Source: Nocardioides zeae | GTDB taxonomy: Bacteria; Actinomycetota; Actinomycetes; Propionibacteriales; Nocardioidaceae | Reading direction: 5' to 3' | NCBI RefSeq assembly: GCF_010686755.1 | Contig: NZ_JAAGXA010000008.1 | Location: 124,001 to 188,000, forward strand | DNA: 64,000 bases | Shown: piece by piece, positions 41,004-49,559 of the stretch | How positions within the stretch are numbered: the stretch's first letter is position 1 | Layout: each line of letters starts with the position of its first letter | Made by a program: the position numbers and the translations under genes | The notes under the pieces: generated by a model | The model's database searches: none | What the model was told of the DNA's origin: nothing | Seen by the model: only the letters and a program-made list of their open reading frames with translations

Positions 41004-42174
41004 GTGGAATCCCTTCACCCGGGCTCAGGTCTTCGCCCGCCTGCACTCGTCGGACGCAGCGGAGAGCTCGATGCTCTCGAGACGACCATCGAACGTTCAG
41101 CCAACGGTCTGAGCAGCCGTGGCCTGGTGCTGAGCGGGCTTCGCGGAGTCGGCAAGACGGTGCTGCTCAACGAGATGCGAGACCGCGCCGAGGCAGCCGG
41201 GTGGTTCGCCGTCAGCCTGGAGGCGCGTCCCGACAGCGCGGGCGCTTCCAGCGCGCGGCACGTGCTCGCCCGGGAGATTGCAGCACGGGCCAGGCCGTTG
41301 ACCCGCGGCGGAGGCCTGACGACCAAGGTCACGACCGCGCTGCAGTCGGTCACCGCCTTCAACCTGAAGGTTGGCGCCACCGGCATCGACCTGGGCGTTC
41401 AACTGGCACCGGGGCGTGCGGATCTCGGGCGACATCGAGGTCGACCTACCCGAGCTGATCCAAGACCTGTGCGCAGCGCTCAGCGAGCGAGGGACGGCCT
41501 TCGCCCTCTTCGTCGACGAGCTGCAGGACCTGGACCCTCCCCTGCTGAGGGCACTGCTGGTGGCCCAACATCGAGCCGCCCAACGCAGCTGGCCCTTCCA
41601 CATCATCGGCGCCGGTCTGCCGCACCTGCCGGGAATCCTCGCCGAGTCGCGTTCCTACGCAGTGCGCCTCTTCGACTACCGCACGATTGCTCGACTGTCC
41701 GACGACCAGGCGCGCTCCGCGCTGGTGGATCCGGTCGCGCCTCGCCAGGTCTCCTTCGAGGGCGCCGCCCTCGACTACCTGCTCGAGCGCTCTGGCGGCT
41801 ATCCGTACTTCCTCCAGGAGTTCGGATGGGCGGTGTGGGAGGTCGCACCCGGTCCAGTCATCACGCTCGACGACGCCAGAACCGGCACGGCGATCGGGAT
41901 CGATCGACTCGACGCCGGCTTCTTCCGTGGACGTTGGAACCGCGCGACGCGGTCTGAGCGACGCCTTCTCGTGGCGATGGCCGAGGATGGCGAAGGGCCA
42001 TCGCTGTCCAGCGACGTCGCACGTCGTATGCAGCTGAGGCCATCCAGCCTCGGTCCATACCGTGCCAACCTCATCTCGAAGGGCCTGGTCTACTCACCGG
42101 ATCATGGCCGCCTGGCCCACACCGTTCCCGGCATGGCGTCCTACGTGGACCGGCATCGCGAGGACTTGGACTGA
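41004..42174 (+). pseudogene. P-loop (AAA/ArchATPase-like) ATP-binding protein, frameshifted
   Basis: The first frame gives LVGRSGELDALE and Walker A GLRGVGKTVLLNEM; it loses similarity after GVQLAPGRAD. The +1 frame then continues SGDIEVDLPELIQDL, Walker B FALFVDELQDLDPP, HIIGAGLPHLPGIL and a C-terminal winged-helix-like part to 42174. One extra base near 41424 restores a ~389-residue protein of the usual actinobacterial 'ATP-binding protein' type. It is either a recent pseudogene or a sequencing error. The region uses more A/T and more rare codons than its neighbours, suggesting transfer. Start GTG 41004 is tentative; GTG 40914 is in frame. Confidence 0.72.
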
Positions 42175-42181
42175 CCAGCCC

Positions 42182-43957
42182 TCAGCGCACCACGATCCGC
42201 CCGGGCATGGTCAGCGCGCCGTACGCCGGCAGCCCCGCCTGCTCGACCAGCAGCCGCAGCACGCGGTCGACGACGCCCACGCCCTCACCGGGCAGGAGGG
42301 CCGCCGCCGGGGCCTCGCTGTTCTCCGGCGGGTTGAACGCGGCGAGCGGGTTCGGCTTCGGCCAGGCGCGCACGTCGACGTCGGTCCGGCTCGTGCCGGC
42401 GATCGCCACCGCCCGGTCGACGGCCAGGCTGAGGCCACCGAGGTGGTCGACGAGGCCGCGCTCGGCGGCATCGGCCCCGGTCCAGACCCGGCCCCGGGCG
42501 AGGGGCTCGAGCTCGTCGAGGGGCATGTCGCGGTCAGCGGCGGCCTTGGCGGTGAAGTCGGCGTAGATGTCGTCGAGCCAACCCTCGACGCGGGCCCACT
42601 CCTCCTCGTCGAAGGGCCGGTCGGAGGAGAACATGTCGCTGAACCGGCCGGCGCGGACGGTCTCGCGGTCCACGCCGATGCGGCCGAGCGTCTCGCGCAG
42701 CACCTGCTTGCCGCCGAGCACCCCGATCGAGCCGGTGAGGGTCGCCGCCCCGGCCACGATCTCGTCGCACGGCATGGCGATGAAGTAGCCGCCGGAGCCG
42801 GCGACGGCTCCCATGGAGGCGACCACGGGGGTGCCGTCGGCGCGCACCTGCTGGACCGCGCGGCGTACCGCGTCGGAGGCCACCGCGGAGCCGCCCGGGC
42901 TGTCGATGCGCAGCACGATGGCGCGCACCGCCGGGTCGTTGCCGGCGGTGCGGAGCGCCGAGGCGAGCGAGTCGGAGCCGATGCTCGGTCCGCCGAAGGG
43001 GTTCGGGCCGCCGTTGCGGCCGAGGTGGATCGGGCCGTGCGCACCGACGACGGCGACGACGCCCTTGCCCCGCGGGGTCGGCAGCTGGTCCTTGAGCCCG
43101 GCCAGAGGACCGCCGGGCTTGGCGTAGCGCTCGACGTACCGCAGCGTCGGCTCCCCGCCGAGCGCCGGCTCGGAGCGCAGCGCCGCGTAGACGTCCTCGC
43201 GGTAGCCGATCCGGTCCACGAGACCGCGGGCCACGGCGTCGTCCGGCGACAGCGGGCCGACCTCGAGCGCGGCGCGCACCGCGGCGGGCTCCAGGCCGCG
43301 ACCGGCGGCCACGTCCGCGACGAGCGTGTCGGTGATCGAGTCGACGATCCGCGTCATCATCTCGCGGTGCGGCTCGGTCATGCTGCGCTCGAGGTAGGTG
43401 TTCGCGGCCGACTTGTACTCGTGCCGCTGCCCCAGCTGCGTCTCCACACCGAGCTTGTCGAGCGTGCCACGGAGGAAGGTCACCTCCGTGGCCGCCCCGA
43501 CGAGCCCGACCTGGCCGGTGGGCTGCACCCAGACCTCCTCGAAGGCGCTGGCGAGGTGGTACGCCGCGTTGCCGCCCCCCATCTCTCCATAGGTCTCCGA
43601 CCAGGCGACGGCCCGCTTGCCCGCCGCGCGGAAGGTGGCCACGGCCGCCCGGATCTCCGCCGTGGCGGTCAGGCCGAGGGCCCCTCCGACGTGGGCGACC
43701 ACGCCGACGACCTCGTCGTCCTCGGCGGCCTTCTCCAGCGCGGTGACGACGCCGCGGAGCGTGGGCGTCTGGAGCGCCCGGAAGGCGGCGAGGGGCGACG
43801 TGGGCGGCGCCTCGAGGAGGCCGCGCGTGAGGTCGAGCTCGAGCAGCAGGCGCTCGGTCTCCCCCCGGTTCGCGACCCGCCCGGCGACGGTGCGCACGGA
43901 GGCGACCACCGGGTCGAGGTAGGGACGGAGCTGGTCGGGAAAGCGTCGCGCGGCCAT
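42182..43957 (-). CDS. sppA: Signal peptide peptidase SppA, 67-kDa type
   Basis: The 591-residue protein has the two tandem crotonase-like halves of long SppA. The N-terminal half carries the general-base lysine in QRHEYKSAANTYLE (~190) and the C-terminal half the nucleophile serine in VAGSGGYFIAMP (~392), preceded by VLRIDSPGGSAVASD. It degrades leftover signal peptides. No N-terminal membrane anchor is evident, unlike E. coli SppA, so it may be cytosolic or peripheral. ATG 43957. It converges with the ATPase pseudogene with a gap of 7 bp. Confidence 0.92.
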   Translation of the reverse strand: MAARRFPDQLRPYLDPVVASVRTVAGRVANRGETERLLLELDLTRGLLEAPPTSPLAAFRALQTPTLRGVVTALEKAAEDDEVVGVVAHVGGALGLTATAEIRAAVATFRAAGKRAVAWSETYGEMGGGNAAYHLASAFEEVWVQPTGQVGLVGAATEVTFLRGTLDKLGVETQLGQRHEYKSAANTYLERSMTEPHREMMTRIVDSITDTLVADVAAGRGLEPAAVRAALEVGPLSPDDAVARGLVDRIGYREDVYAALRSEPALGGEPTLRYVERYAKPGGPLAGLKDQLPTPRGKGVVAVVGAHGPIHLGRNGGPNPFGGPSIGSDSLASALRTAGNDPAVRAIVLRIDSPGGSAVASDAVRRAVQQVRADGTPVVASMGAVAGSGGYFIAMPCDEIVAGAATLTGSIGVLGGKQVLRETLGRIGVDRETVRAGRFSDMFSSDRPFDEEEWARVEGWLDDIYADFTAKAAADRDMPLDELEPLARGRVWTGADAAERGLVDHLGGLSLAVDRAVAIAGTSRTDVDVRAWPKPNPLAAFNPPENSEAPAAALLPGEGVGVVDRVLRLLVEQAGLPAYGALTMPGRIVVR

Positions 43958-44071
43958 GGGTCGACCTTACGGAGCCGTGTCCACAGGCGCTCGACGCCTC
44001 CGCGCGGCGGGCCGCGCCATTGACTACGATCGACGGAGGGGACGTGGACGGAAGAGAGGAAGGTGCTACTG

Positions 44072-44263
44072 GTGTCTGCACCCACCGCGCAGGAGGAGCA
44101 AGAGCGCCGCGACAGGACGATCCGCGCAGCGCGCCACACGAGTCTTCTGGAAGGATCGAGCAGCACCGAAGCGACACGCGCCGACCAGGACGCGTACGTG
44201 CGCGGTGAGATCGATGTCGAACAGCTCGGATCGCGGGTCCGAGCGAGGTACGGACTCCACTGA
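44072..44263 (+). CDS. Fic-inhibitory antitoxin (VbhA-like)
   Basis: The 63-residue protein has the class I Fic inhibition motif [S/T]xxxE[G/N] as TSLLEG at residues 23-28, whose Glu blocks ATP binding in the partner Fic active site. A C-terminal stretch (DQDAYVRGEIDVEQLGSRV) matches the second half of VbhA-type antitoxins. GTG 44072 has GAGGAAGG nine bases upstream; GTG 44063 is too close to it. Codon use is less GC-rich than the flanks. It precedes and overlaps the fic gene. Confidence 0.85.
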   Translation: MSAPTAQEEQERRDRTIRAARHTSLLEGSSSTEATRADQDAYVRGEIDVEQLGSRVRARYGLH

Positions 44264-44874
44264 AGGGGCCGGAGCACGAGGACGCATGGGATGCCTATCT
44301 CATCCCGGGTACAGACGTCCTCGTCAACAAGTTGGGCATCACGACGAACGCCGGTCTGCGGTCGGCTGAGAACGACCTCGTCGAGGTACGGATCGCAGAG
44401 CTCAGAAGCAGCCCGATCATCATCCGACAGACGTTCGATGGTCGACACCTGAAGGCGCTGCACCGCTGGTTGTTCCAGGACGTCTACCACTGGGCTGGCG
44501 AATTCAGGACCGTTGGCATAGCCAAGGCGGGCGAGTCCTTCGTGCCGCCCCTCAACATCGAGCAACCGCTCCAGCACGTGGCAACCAGGATTGCGGAGCT
44601 CGACCAGTTGAGGAGCATCGAGAACGAAGACATGCCCGAGGTGGTTGCTTATCTGTACGACTACCTGAACTACGCGCACCCGTTCCGCGAAGGAAACGGG
44701 CGCACCCAGAGAGAGTTCTTCGACCAGTTGCTCGCCAGGTCCGGACGTGGGCTCGACTGGGAGCGGATCGACATGGAGGACCTCCACAACGCATGCCATT
44801 CCGCGCGCGCGTTCGACGACCTCGGACCCCTGGTCGAGATCGTCTCGAACATCCTCATCGAACGGCCCGGCTGA
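44260..44874 (+). CDS. fic: Fic-domain AMP-transferase (toxin)
   Basis: The 204-residue protein has an intact catalytic motif HPFREGNGRTQREF (nt 44677-44718, residues ~140-153), with the His, the anion-binding Glu/Gly/Asn and second Arg all present, and the usual flap region IAKAGESFVPP. The N-terminus DAYLIPGTDVLVNKLGIT is typical of single-domain class I Fic proteins. There is no ATG/GTG/TTG before it in frame; CTG 44260 overlaps the antitoxin stop as CTGA. A TTG at 44332 would remove that conserved N-terminus. It AMPylates a target such as a topoisomerase subunit in known cases; the target here is unknown. Confidence 0.88.
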   Translation: MKGPEHEDAWDAYLIPGTDVLVNKLGITTNAGLRSAENDLVEVRIAELRSSPIIIRQTFDGRHLKALHRWLFQDVYHWAGEFRTVGIAKAGESFVPPLNIEQPLQHVATRIAELDQLRSIENEDMPEVVAYLYDYLNYAHPFREGNGRTQREFFDQLLARSGRGLDWERIDMEDLHNACHSARAFDDLGPLVEIVSNILIERPG

Positions 44875-44879
44875 GAAGC

Positions 44880-45584
44880 TCAGCCCACCCGATCCGGGTC
44901 GATGACCAGGTCCGCGCGGTCCCGGCCGGCTCCCACGAGGCGCGCGTTGGGCTCGTCGACCTCGTCGACCCAGGCCGCGGCGGCCGCCGGGGTCTTGCCG
45001 AACCGCACGTGCCGCGCGACGAGGCGCTCGCGGCGCACGGCGTCGGGCACCGCGACGTACCAGGTCGCGTCGAGCAGCGCCCGCACCTCGCCCCAGCCCT
45101 GCGCGAGGTGGTCCGCGTCGCCGTCGGCGCCGAGCAGCAGGTAGTTGCCCTCGGTCAGCACGAGCCGGGCCTCCGGTCGTACGGCGAGGGCCGACGCGAT
45201 CGGCTGCTCCAGCTCGCGCTCGAACCCGGGCACGAACACGGTGTGCTCCCGCTCGGTGCGCGCGCGGCGGAGGGACGCGGCGTACCCGCGCGCGTCGAAG
45301 GTGTCGGGCGCGCCCTTGCGGTCGCGGCGACCGAGCCGGTCGAGCTGGGCGTCGGCCAGGTGGAAGCCGTCCATGGGCAGGTGCGCCACCCAGTCGGCCG
45401 TGGCGCCCTCCGGCGGTGCGGCGGCGAGCGCCGCGAGGAGGGCGTCGACGAGCGTCGACTTCCCCGCGCCCGGCGCGCCGACGACCCCGATCACCGCCCG
45501 CTCGCCCGTGCGCTCGGCCTGCCGGAGCAGGTCGTGCGCACGGGCGACCAGGTCGGCGAGGCCGACCGTGGAGGACACGGTCAC
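44880..45584 (-). CDS. P-loop sugar/nucleoside kinase-like protein (FrcK-like)
   Basis: The 234-residue protein belongs to the uridine kinase/pantothenate kinase/phosphoribulokinase group: P loop GVVGAPGAGKSTLVDAL (~33-49), the substrate loop HLPMDGFHLADAQLD, DTFDARGYAASL, and VLTEGNYLLL. Rhizobial frcBCAK operons end with such a kinase of unproven substrate. Here it is last in the sugar operon and starts with a GTGA overlap with the epimerase gene, so it likely phosphorylates the sugar made by that enzyme (inference). Confidence 0.85.
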   Translation of the reverse strand: MTVSSTVGLADLVARAHDLLRQAERTGERAVIGVVGAPGAGKSTLVDALLAALAAAPPEGATADWVAHLPMDGFHLADAQLDRLGRRDRKGAPDTFDARGYAASLRRARTEREHTVFVPGFERELEQPIASALAVRPEARLVLTEGNYLLLGADGDADHLAQGWGEVRALLDATWYVAVPDAVRRERLVARHVRFGKTPAAAAAWVDEVDEPNARLVGAGRDRADLVIDPDRVG

Positions 45585-46441
45585 GCGTGCTCGGCGAGCT
45601 GTGCCGCCATGTACTCACGGGCGTGCGTCGCCAGGTCCATGCCGTCGTCCCACAGGTTCCGCCAGACGGCGAGGTCGTTCGACAGGGTCGGGGAGACCAC
45701 CGCGGAGGAGAACGACTCGAACGTGATCGGGCCGGTGTAGCGGACGTCCGCGAGCGCCGCGAAGAACGCGTCGAAGTCGATGTGGCCCTGGCCGAGGTAG
45801 CCGCGGTGGTTCTCGCCGATGTGGACGTAGCCGAGGCGGTCGCCGACGAGCCGCACGGGGGCGTCGAGCGAGTCCTCCTCGATGTTCATGTGGTAGGTGT
45901 CGAGGTGGATCGTCACGTTGTCGGCGCCGATGTCGTCGGCCAGCCGCAGGGCGTCAGCGGCCGTGTTGATGACGTTGGTCTCGTAGCGGTTGCAGATCTC
46001 GAGGCCCAGCGTCATGTCGAGGCCGGCGGCCTCGGCGGCCAGGTCGCGCAGCACCCGCACGACGTTGGCGCGGCCCGCGGAGCTGAGCGGGGCGGAGTAC
46101 TTGCCCAGCGCCGAGTAGAGCGCGCCGGTGAAGTGGGTGCCGCCCAGCTCGTGCGTGATCTGCAGCGAGTCCTGCAACAGCTTCTCGCCGCGGGCGACGA
46201 CGGCCGTGTCCGCGCTGGAGACGTCGGCGTCGAAGGCGAGGCCCCGCGAGCAGGCGATGCCGAGGCCCTCGGCCTCGAGCACCTTCCGCGCGGCGGCGGC
46301 GTCGAGGTTGACGGCGTCGTGGAGCGAGAGCTCGAGCAGGTCGTAGCCCGCGGCCTTGGTCTGGCGCACGGCCGTCTCGACGTCGGCCGGCGTGGTGCCG
46401 CCGACCCAGACGAGGGCGTGGACGCCCAGGGGGTTGCTCAT
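45581..46441 (-). CDS. Sugar phosphate isomerase/epimerase-like TIM barrel (xylose isomerase-like family)
   Basis: The 286-residue protein has the AP-endonuclease family 2 fold with the metal-site residues in order: DLLELSLHDAVNLD, LGLEICNRYETNVIN (Glu), VTIHLDTYHMNIEE (Asp/His), YVHIGENHRGYLGQGHIDF (His, Asp) and PITFESFSSAVV (Glu). This matches ketose 3-epimerases of the D-tagatose/D-psicose type. It probably converts the sugar imported by the ABC system. ATG 46441 follows AAAGG. It lies 71 bp after the ATPase gene in the same operon. Confidence 0.88.
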   Translation of the reverse strand: MSNPLGVHALVWVGGTTPADVETAVRQTKAAGYDLLELSLHDAVNLDAAAARKVLEAEGLGIACSRGLAFDADVSSADTAVVARGEKLLQDSLQITHELGGTHFTGALYSALGKYSAPLSSAGRANVVRVLRDLAAEAAGLDMTLGLEICNRYETNVINTAADALRLADDIGADNVTIHLDTYHMNIEEDSLDAPVRLVGDRLGYVHIGENHRGYLGQGHIDFDAFFAALADVRYTGPITFESFSSAVVSPTLSNDLAVWRNLWDDGMDLATHAREYMAAQLAEHA

Positions 46442-46512
46442 GGGGAGGACCTTTCGGTACGGCGCCGGATCGCGGCGCACATCAGTTCGGGGTGAGCTGG
46501 TGGCGGGGCGGG

Positions 46513-47289
46513 TCAGCCCGGGATCGCGCCGGTGATGAGGCCGACGATCTCCTGGCCGGTGGTCGCGTCGGTGCGACGGCCGGCGACGCAGCGGCCGGCG
46601 CGCATGACCCAGACCTGCTGGCTCAGGCGCATGACCTGGTCGAAGTTGTGGCTGATGAGGAGCACCGCGTGGCCCTCGTCGCGCAGCTTGAGGATGAGCT
46701 GCTCGACGCGGGCGGTCTCCTGCACGCCGAGGGCGGCGGTGGGCTCGTCCATGATCACGAGCCGCGAGGAGAAACCGGCCGCGCGGCAGATCGACACCGC
46801 CTGGCGCTGCCCGCCGGAGAGGCGACGGACCCGGGCGGTGACCTCGGGGACGTTGACCGCGAGCTCCGCGACCATCTTCTGCGCCTCGGTGCGCATCCGC
46901 TTCCGGTCGAGCATCCCGAAGCGGGTGAGCTCGCGGTTGAGGAAGAGGTTCTGCCAGACGGTGAGGTCCTCGACGAGCGCCAGGTTCTGGTGCACCGTCT
47001 CGATGCCGGCCGCGCGGGCCGCCTCGGGCGTGCTGAAGGACACCGGCTCGCCGTCGAGGAGGATCTCGCCCGCCTGCGGCTTGTGCACGCCGGAGAAGCA
47101 GCGCACCAGTGTCGACTTGCCGGCGCCGTTGTCGCCGACGAGCGCGGTGATCTCGCCCGCCGCGACGGTCACGTCGACGTCGCGGAGCGCGCGCACGCTG
47201 CCGAACGACAGCGAGACGTTGCGGGCCTCGAGGATGGGGCGGGTGGCGGTGGTGGTCCCGCCGGCGGGGTCCTTCTCGAGCGACGTCAC
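46513..47289 (-). CDS. Sugar ABC transporter ATP-binding protein (FrcA/RbsA type, single domain)
   Basis: The 258-residue ATPase has Walker A VGDNGAGKSTLV (~52-63), a Q loop in ETVHQNLALVEDLTV, signature RLSGGQRQAVSI and Walker B RLVIMDEPTAALG. It has only one ABC cassette, like FrcA, rather than the duplicated RbsA layout. It energises import through the permease encoded just upstream. ATG overlaps the permease stop by ATGA. Confidence 0.94.
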   Translation of the reverse strand: MTSLEKDPAGGTTTATRPILEARNVSLSFGSVRALRDVDVTVAAGEITALVGDNGAGKSTLVRCFSGVHKPQAGEILLDGEPVSFSTPEAARAAGIETVHQNLALVEDLTVWQNLFLNRELTRFGMLDRKRMRTEAQKMVAELAVNVPEVTARVRRLSGGQRQAVSICRAAGFSSRLVIMDEPTAALGVQETARVEQLILKLRDEGHAVLLISHNFDQVMRLSQQVWVMRAGRCVAGRRTDATTGQEIVGLITGAIPG

Positions 47290-48323
47290 TTCTGGAACCT
47301 CATCAGGAAGGCCGCCGCCACGACGACGACACCGACGGACAGGGGCTGGTAGTACTGCGAGACGCCCAGCGTCGTGAGGCCGTTGAGCAGCACCGTGAGG
47401 AGCAGCGCTCCGAAGACCGGGCCGAGGATGCTGGCGCGGCCACCGAAGAGGCTGACGCCGCCGAGCACCACCGCGGCGACCGAGTTGAGCAGGTACGACG
47501 TGTTCGCGGCCGGCGGCGTGGACCCGAGGCGGGCCACGATGATGATGGCCGCGATGCCGGCGAGCAGGCCGGCGATGGCGTAGACCGCCACCTTGACCCG
47601 CGCCGTGGAGATGCCGGTGGCCGTGGCCGCCTCGGGCGAGCCACCCGTCGCGAGCACGTGGGTGCCGAAGCGCGTGTGGTAGAGCACCACGTGGGCGAGC
47701 ACCGCCACGACCACGGCGATGACGACGATCCAGCTGACCATCTCCACCGGGCCGTCGAGGGAGATGTCGAAGAAGAAGCCCTCGGTCACCGTGACGGGCT
47801 GGCCGTCGGAGAGCACGAGCGCCAGGCCCGATGCCGCCGACAGCATGCCGAGCGTGACGACGAAGTCGGTGATCTTCGCCTTCGCCACCAGCAGGCCGTT
47901 GACCAGGCCGGCCAGGAGCGAGGCGAGCACGGCGCCGACGAAGCAGACCCAGAGGGGCTGGTCCGCGACGTACAGCTGCCCGAGGACCACGATGCCCAGC
48001 GTCGTCACGGAGGCGATCGACAGGTCGATGCCCGCCGTGGCGACGACGAAGGTCTGCGCGACGGCCAGGATCACCAGCGCCGCGGAGGCCGAGAGCATGC
48101 CGGTGACGTTGCCGGAGCTCAGGAAGGACGGGTCGAGGACCGTGAAGACGACGACCAGGGCGACGAGGCCGACGAGCGCGGCCCAGTCGGCCCAGAAGCC
48201 GACGTCGGTCAGGCGGGCGACGACCGGGTTGCGGCCTCGTCCGGGCGCGTCGCCGGGCTCGGGGGTCGAGCCCTTCGACAACGCGGTGGTACCGGCCGGC
48301 GTACCGGTGGCGGCGGTGGACAT
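47286..48323 (-). CDS. Sugar ABC transporter permease (FrcC/RbsC type)
   Basis: The 345-residue protein has eight to ten membrane helices and the family motifs VVATAGIDLSIASV, VNGLLVAKAKITDFVVTLG and VLGGVSLFGGRASILGPV. A hydrophilic N-terminal ~35 residues is Thr/Pro-rich. It forms the membrane channel of the ribose/fructose-type importer. ATG 48323 follows GAGGAGCC. Confidence 0.94.
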   Translation of the reverse strand: MSTAATGTPAGTTALSKGSTPEPGDAPGRGRNPVVARLTDVGFWADWAALVGLVALVVVFTVLDPSFLSSGNVTGMLSASAALVILAVAQTFVVATAGIDLSIASVTTLGIVVLGQLYVADQPLWVCFVGAVLASLLAGLVNGLLVAKAKITDFVVTLGMLSAASGLALVLSDGQPVTVTEGFFFDISLDGPVEMVSWIVVIAVVVAVLAHVVLYHTRFGTHVLATGGSPEAATATGISTARVKVAVYAIAGLLAGIAAIIIVARLGSTPPAANTSYLLNSVAAVVLGGVSLFGGRASILGPVFGALLLTVLLNGLTTLGVSQYYQPLSVGVVVVAAAFLMRFQK

Positions 48324-48379
48324 CGTGGCTCCTCGGGGTGCTGTCGTGCGGGGGTGGGGCGGGCCGTCAGCCGGGCGGG

Positions 48380-49402
48380 TCAGTCGAGGAGGTCGGCGAA
48401 CGGGTCCTCGTAGTCCTCGAACGGCGCGGGAGCGGCGTCGAGGGCCTGGTCGACGTTGTCGGCGGTGACGAGCGCGATGGGTGCCGTCACGTTCTCGGGC
48501 AGGTCCTGGCCGTCCATCGCGGCGCGGCAGGCGTTCACGCCCATCTCGCCGATGGCGTAGGGGTACTGCGCCACGACCGCCGAGATGCCGCCGTCCTTGA
48601 CGCCGTTGAGGCCGTCCTCGACGCCGTCGACGCTGATGATCTCGACCTCGCCGGTGCGGCCGACGTCGGAGACGGCGCGGGCGACGCCGAGGGCCATGTC
48701 GTCGTTGGCGACGAAGAAGCCGGCCAGGTCCTCGTTGGCGCGGAGGAGCGTGGTGGCCTGGGTGAGGGCCTCGTCGCGCGACCAGTTGGCGGAGACCGTC
48801 TGCACGATCTCGACGCCGTCGCCGACGGCCTCGGTGAACCCGTCGAGGCGGGCGTTGCTGGTGACGTCGCCGGCGATGCCGCCGACGAGCGCGACCTTGC
48901 CGCCGTCGGGGAGCAGCGTCAGCATGTGCTCGCCGCCCATGCGGCCGGCCTCGGTGTTGTCGGTGCCGATGTACGTCGCGGGGGTCGCGTCCGCCTCCGC
49001 CGCGGCGTCCGCGTCGACCGGGCTGTCGATGTTGACGATCGGGATGTCCTTGGCCGCCAGCTGGGCGAGGCCCTGGACGAGGTTGGTGCCGTCGATCGGG
49101 TTGACGATCACGCAGCCCGGGTCCTTGCCGGCTACGACGTTGAGCTTGTCGAGCTGACCGGTGGTGTCGGTGATGTCGGCGGCCGCCTGCACGTCGACGG
49201 AGAAGCCGCCCTCCTCGCCACCCGCGTCGATGCCGGCCTCCATCTGCTGGAAGAACGGGTTGTCGAGGCCCTTGATGACGGCGGCGACGTCGCCGTCGCT
49301 GCCACCCGAGGAGGACGAGTCGTCGCTGCACGCGGAGGCGACGAGGCAGAGGCTGGCCGCGACCGCGGCGGCAGCCAGGCGGCGAGAGGGGACACGACGC
49401 AT
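48380..49402 (-). CDS. Sugar ABC transporter substrate-binding lipoprotein (FrcB/RbsB type)
   Basis: The 340-residue protein has a lipoprotein signal with lipobox LVASACSDD (Cys ~25), then a periplasmic-binding-protein type I fold: VIKGLDNPFFQQMEAGIDAG, IVNPIDGTNLVQG, IVNIDSPVD and GFFVANDDMALGVARAV. It resembles FrcB and galactofuranose/fructose binders. It is the first gene of the sugar operon, divergent from the ROK repressor, with an operator-like palindrome 87 bp upstream. Confidence 0.93.
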   Translation of the reverse strand: MRRVPSRRLAAAAVAASLCLVASACSDDSSSSGGSDGDVAAVIKGLDNPFFQQMEAGIDAGGEEGGFSVDVQAAADITDTTGQLDKLNVVAGKDPGCVIVNPIDGTNLVQGLAQLAAKDIPIVNIDSPVDADAAAEADATPATYIGTDNTEAGRMGGEHMLTLLPDGGKVALVGGIAGDVTSNARLDGFTEAVGDGVEIVQTVSANWSRDEALTQATTLLRANEDLAGFFVANDDMALGVARAVSDVGRTGEVEIISVDGVEDGLNGVKDGGISAVVAQYPYAIGEMGVNACRAAMDGQDLPENVTAPIALVTADNVDQALDAAPAPFEDYEDPFADLLD

Positions 49403-49488
49403 TCGGGTAGTCCTTCGATCGGTGCTCCGGCAGCTCTGCCGGGGCAAAACCTGTGACCGCCGTCATGCGGTCGGGAGCATCGAACCGC

Positions 49489-49516
49489 GATTAATGACTT
49501 CTGTCAATCATTAATC
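49489..49516. promoter_or_regulatory. ROK-type operator between sugar operon and repressor
   Basis: GATTAATGA and TCATTAATC are perfect 9-bp arms 10 bases apart in an AT-rich stretch that stands out in this genome. The position between divergent starts suits simultaneous repression of both units by the ROK protein. Confidence 0.7.
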
Positions 49517-49559
49517 AGGGTCTTTCCGTTTCCCGCCTTCGTTTAATAGGGTGCGGGTC

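Noticed and set aside
40914..41957. A single long ATPase frame taken as an intact gene
   Set aside because: Similarity to the ATPase family switches to the +1 frame near 41424, so the continuous frame past that point is not meaningful.
42182..43957. SppA considered as part of the transferred region with ATPase and Fic
   Set aside because: Its codon use and composition match the rest of the genome; only its neighbours look foreign.
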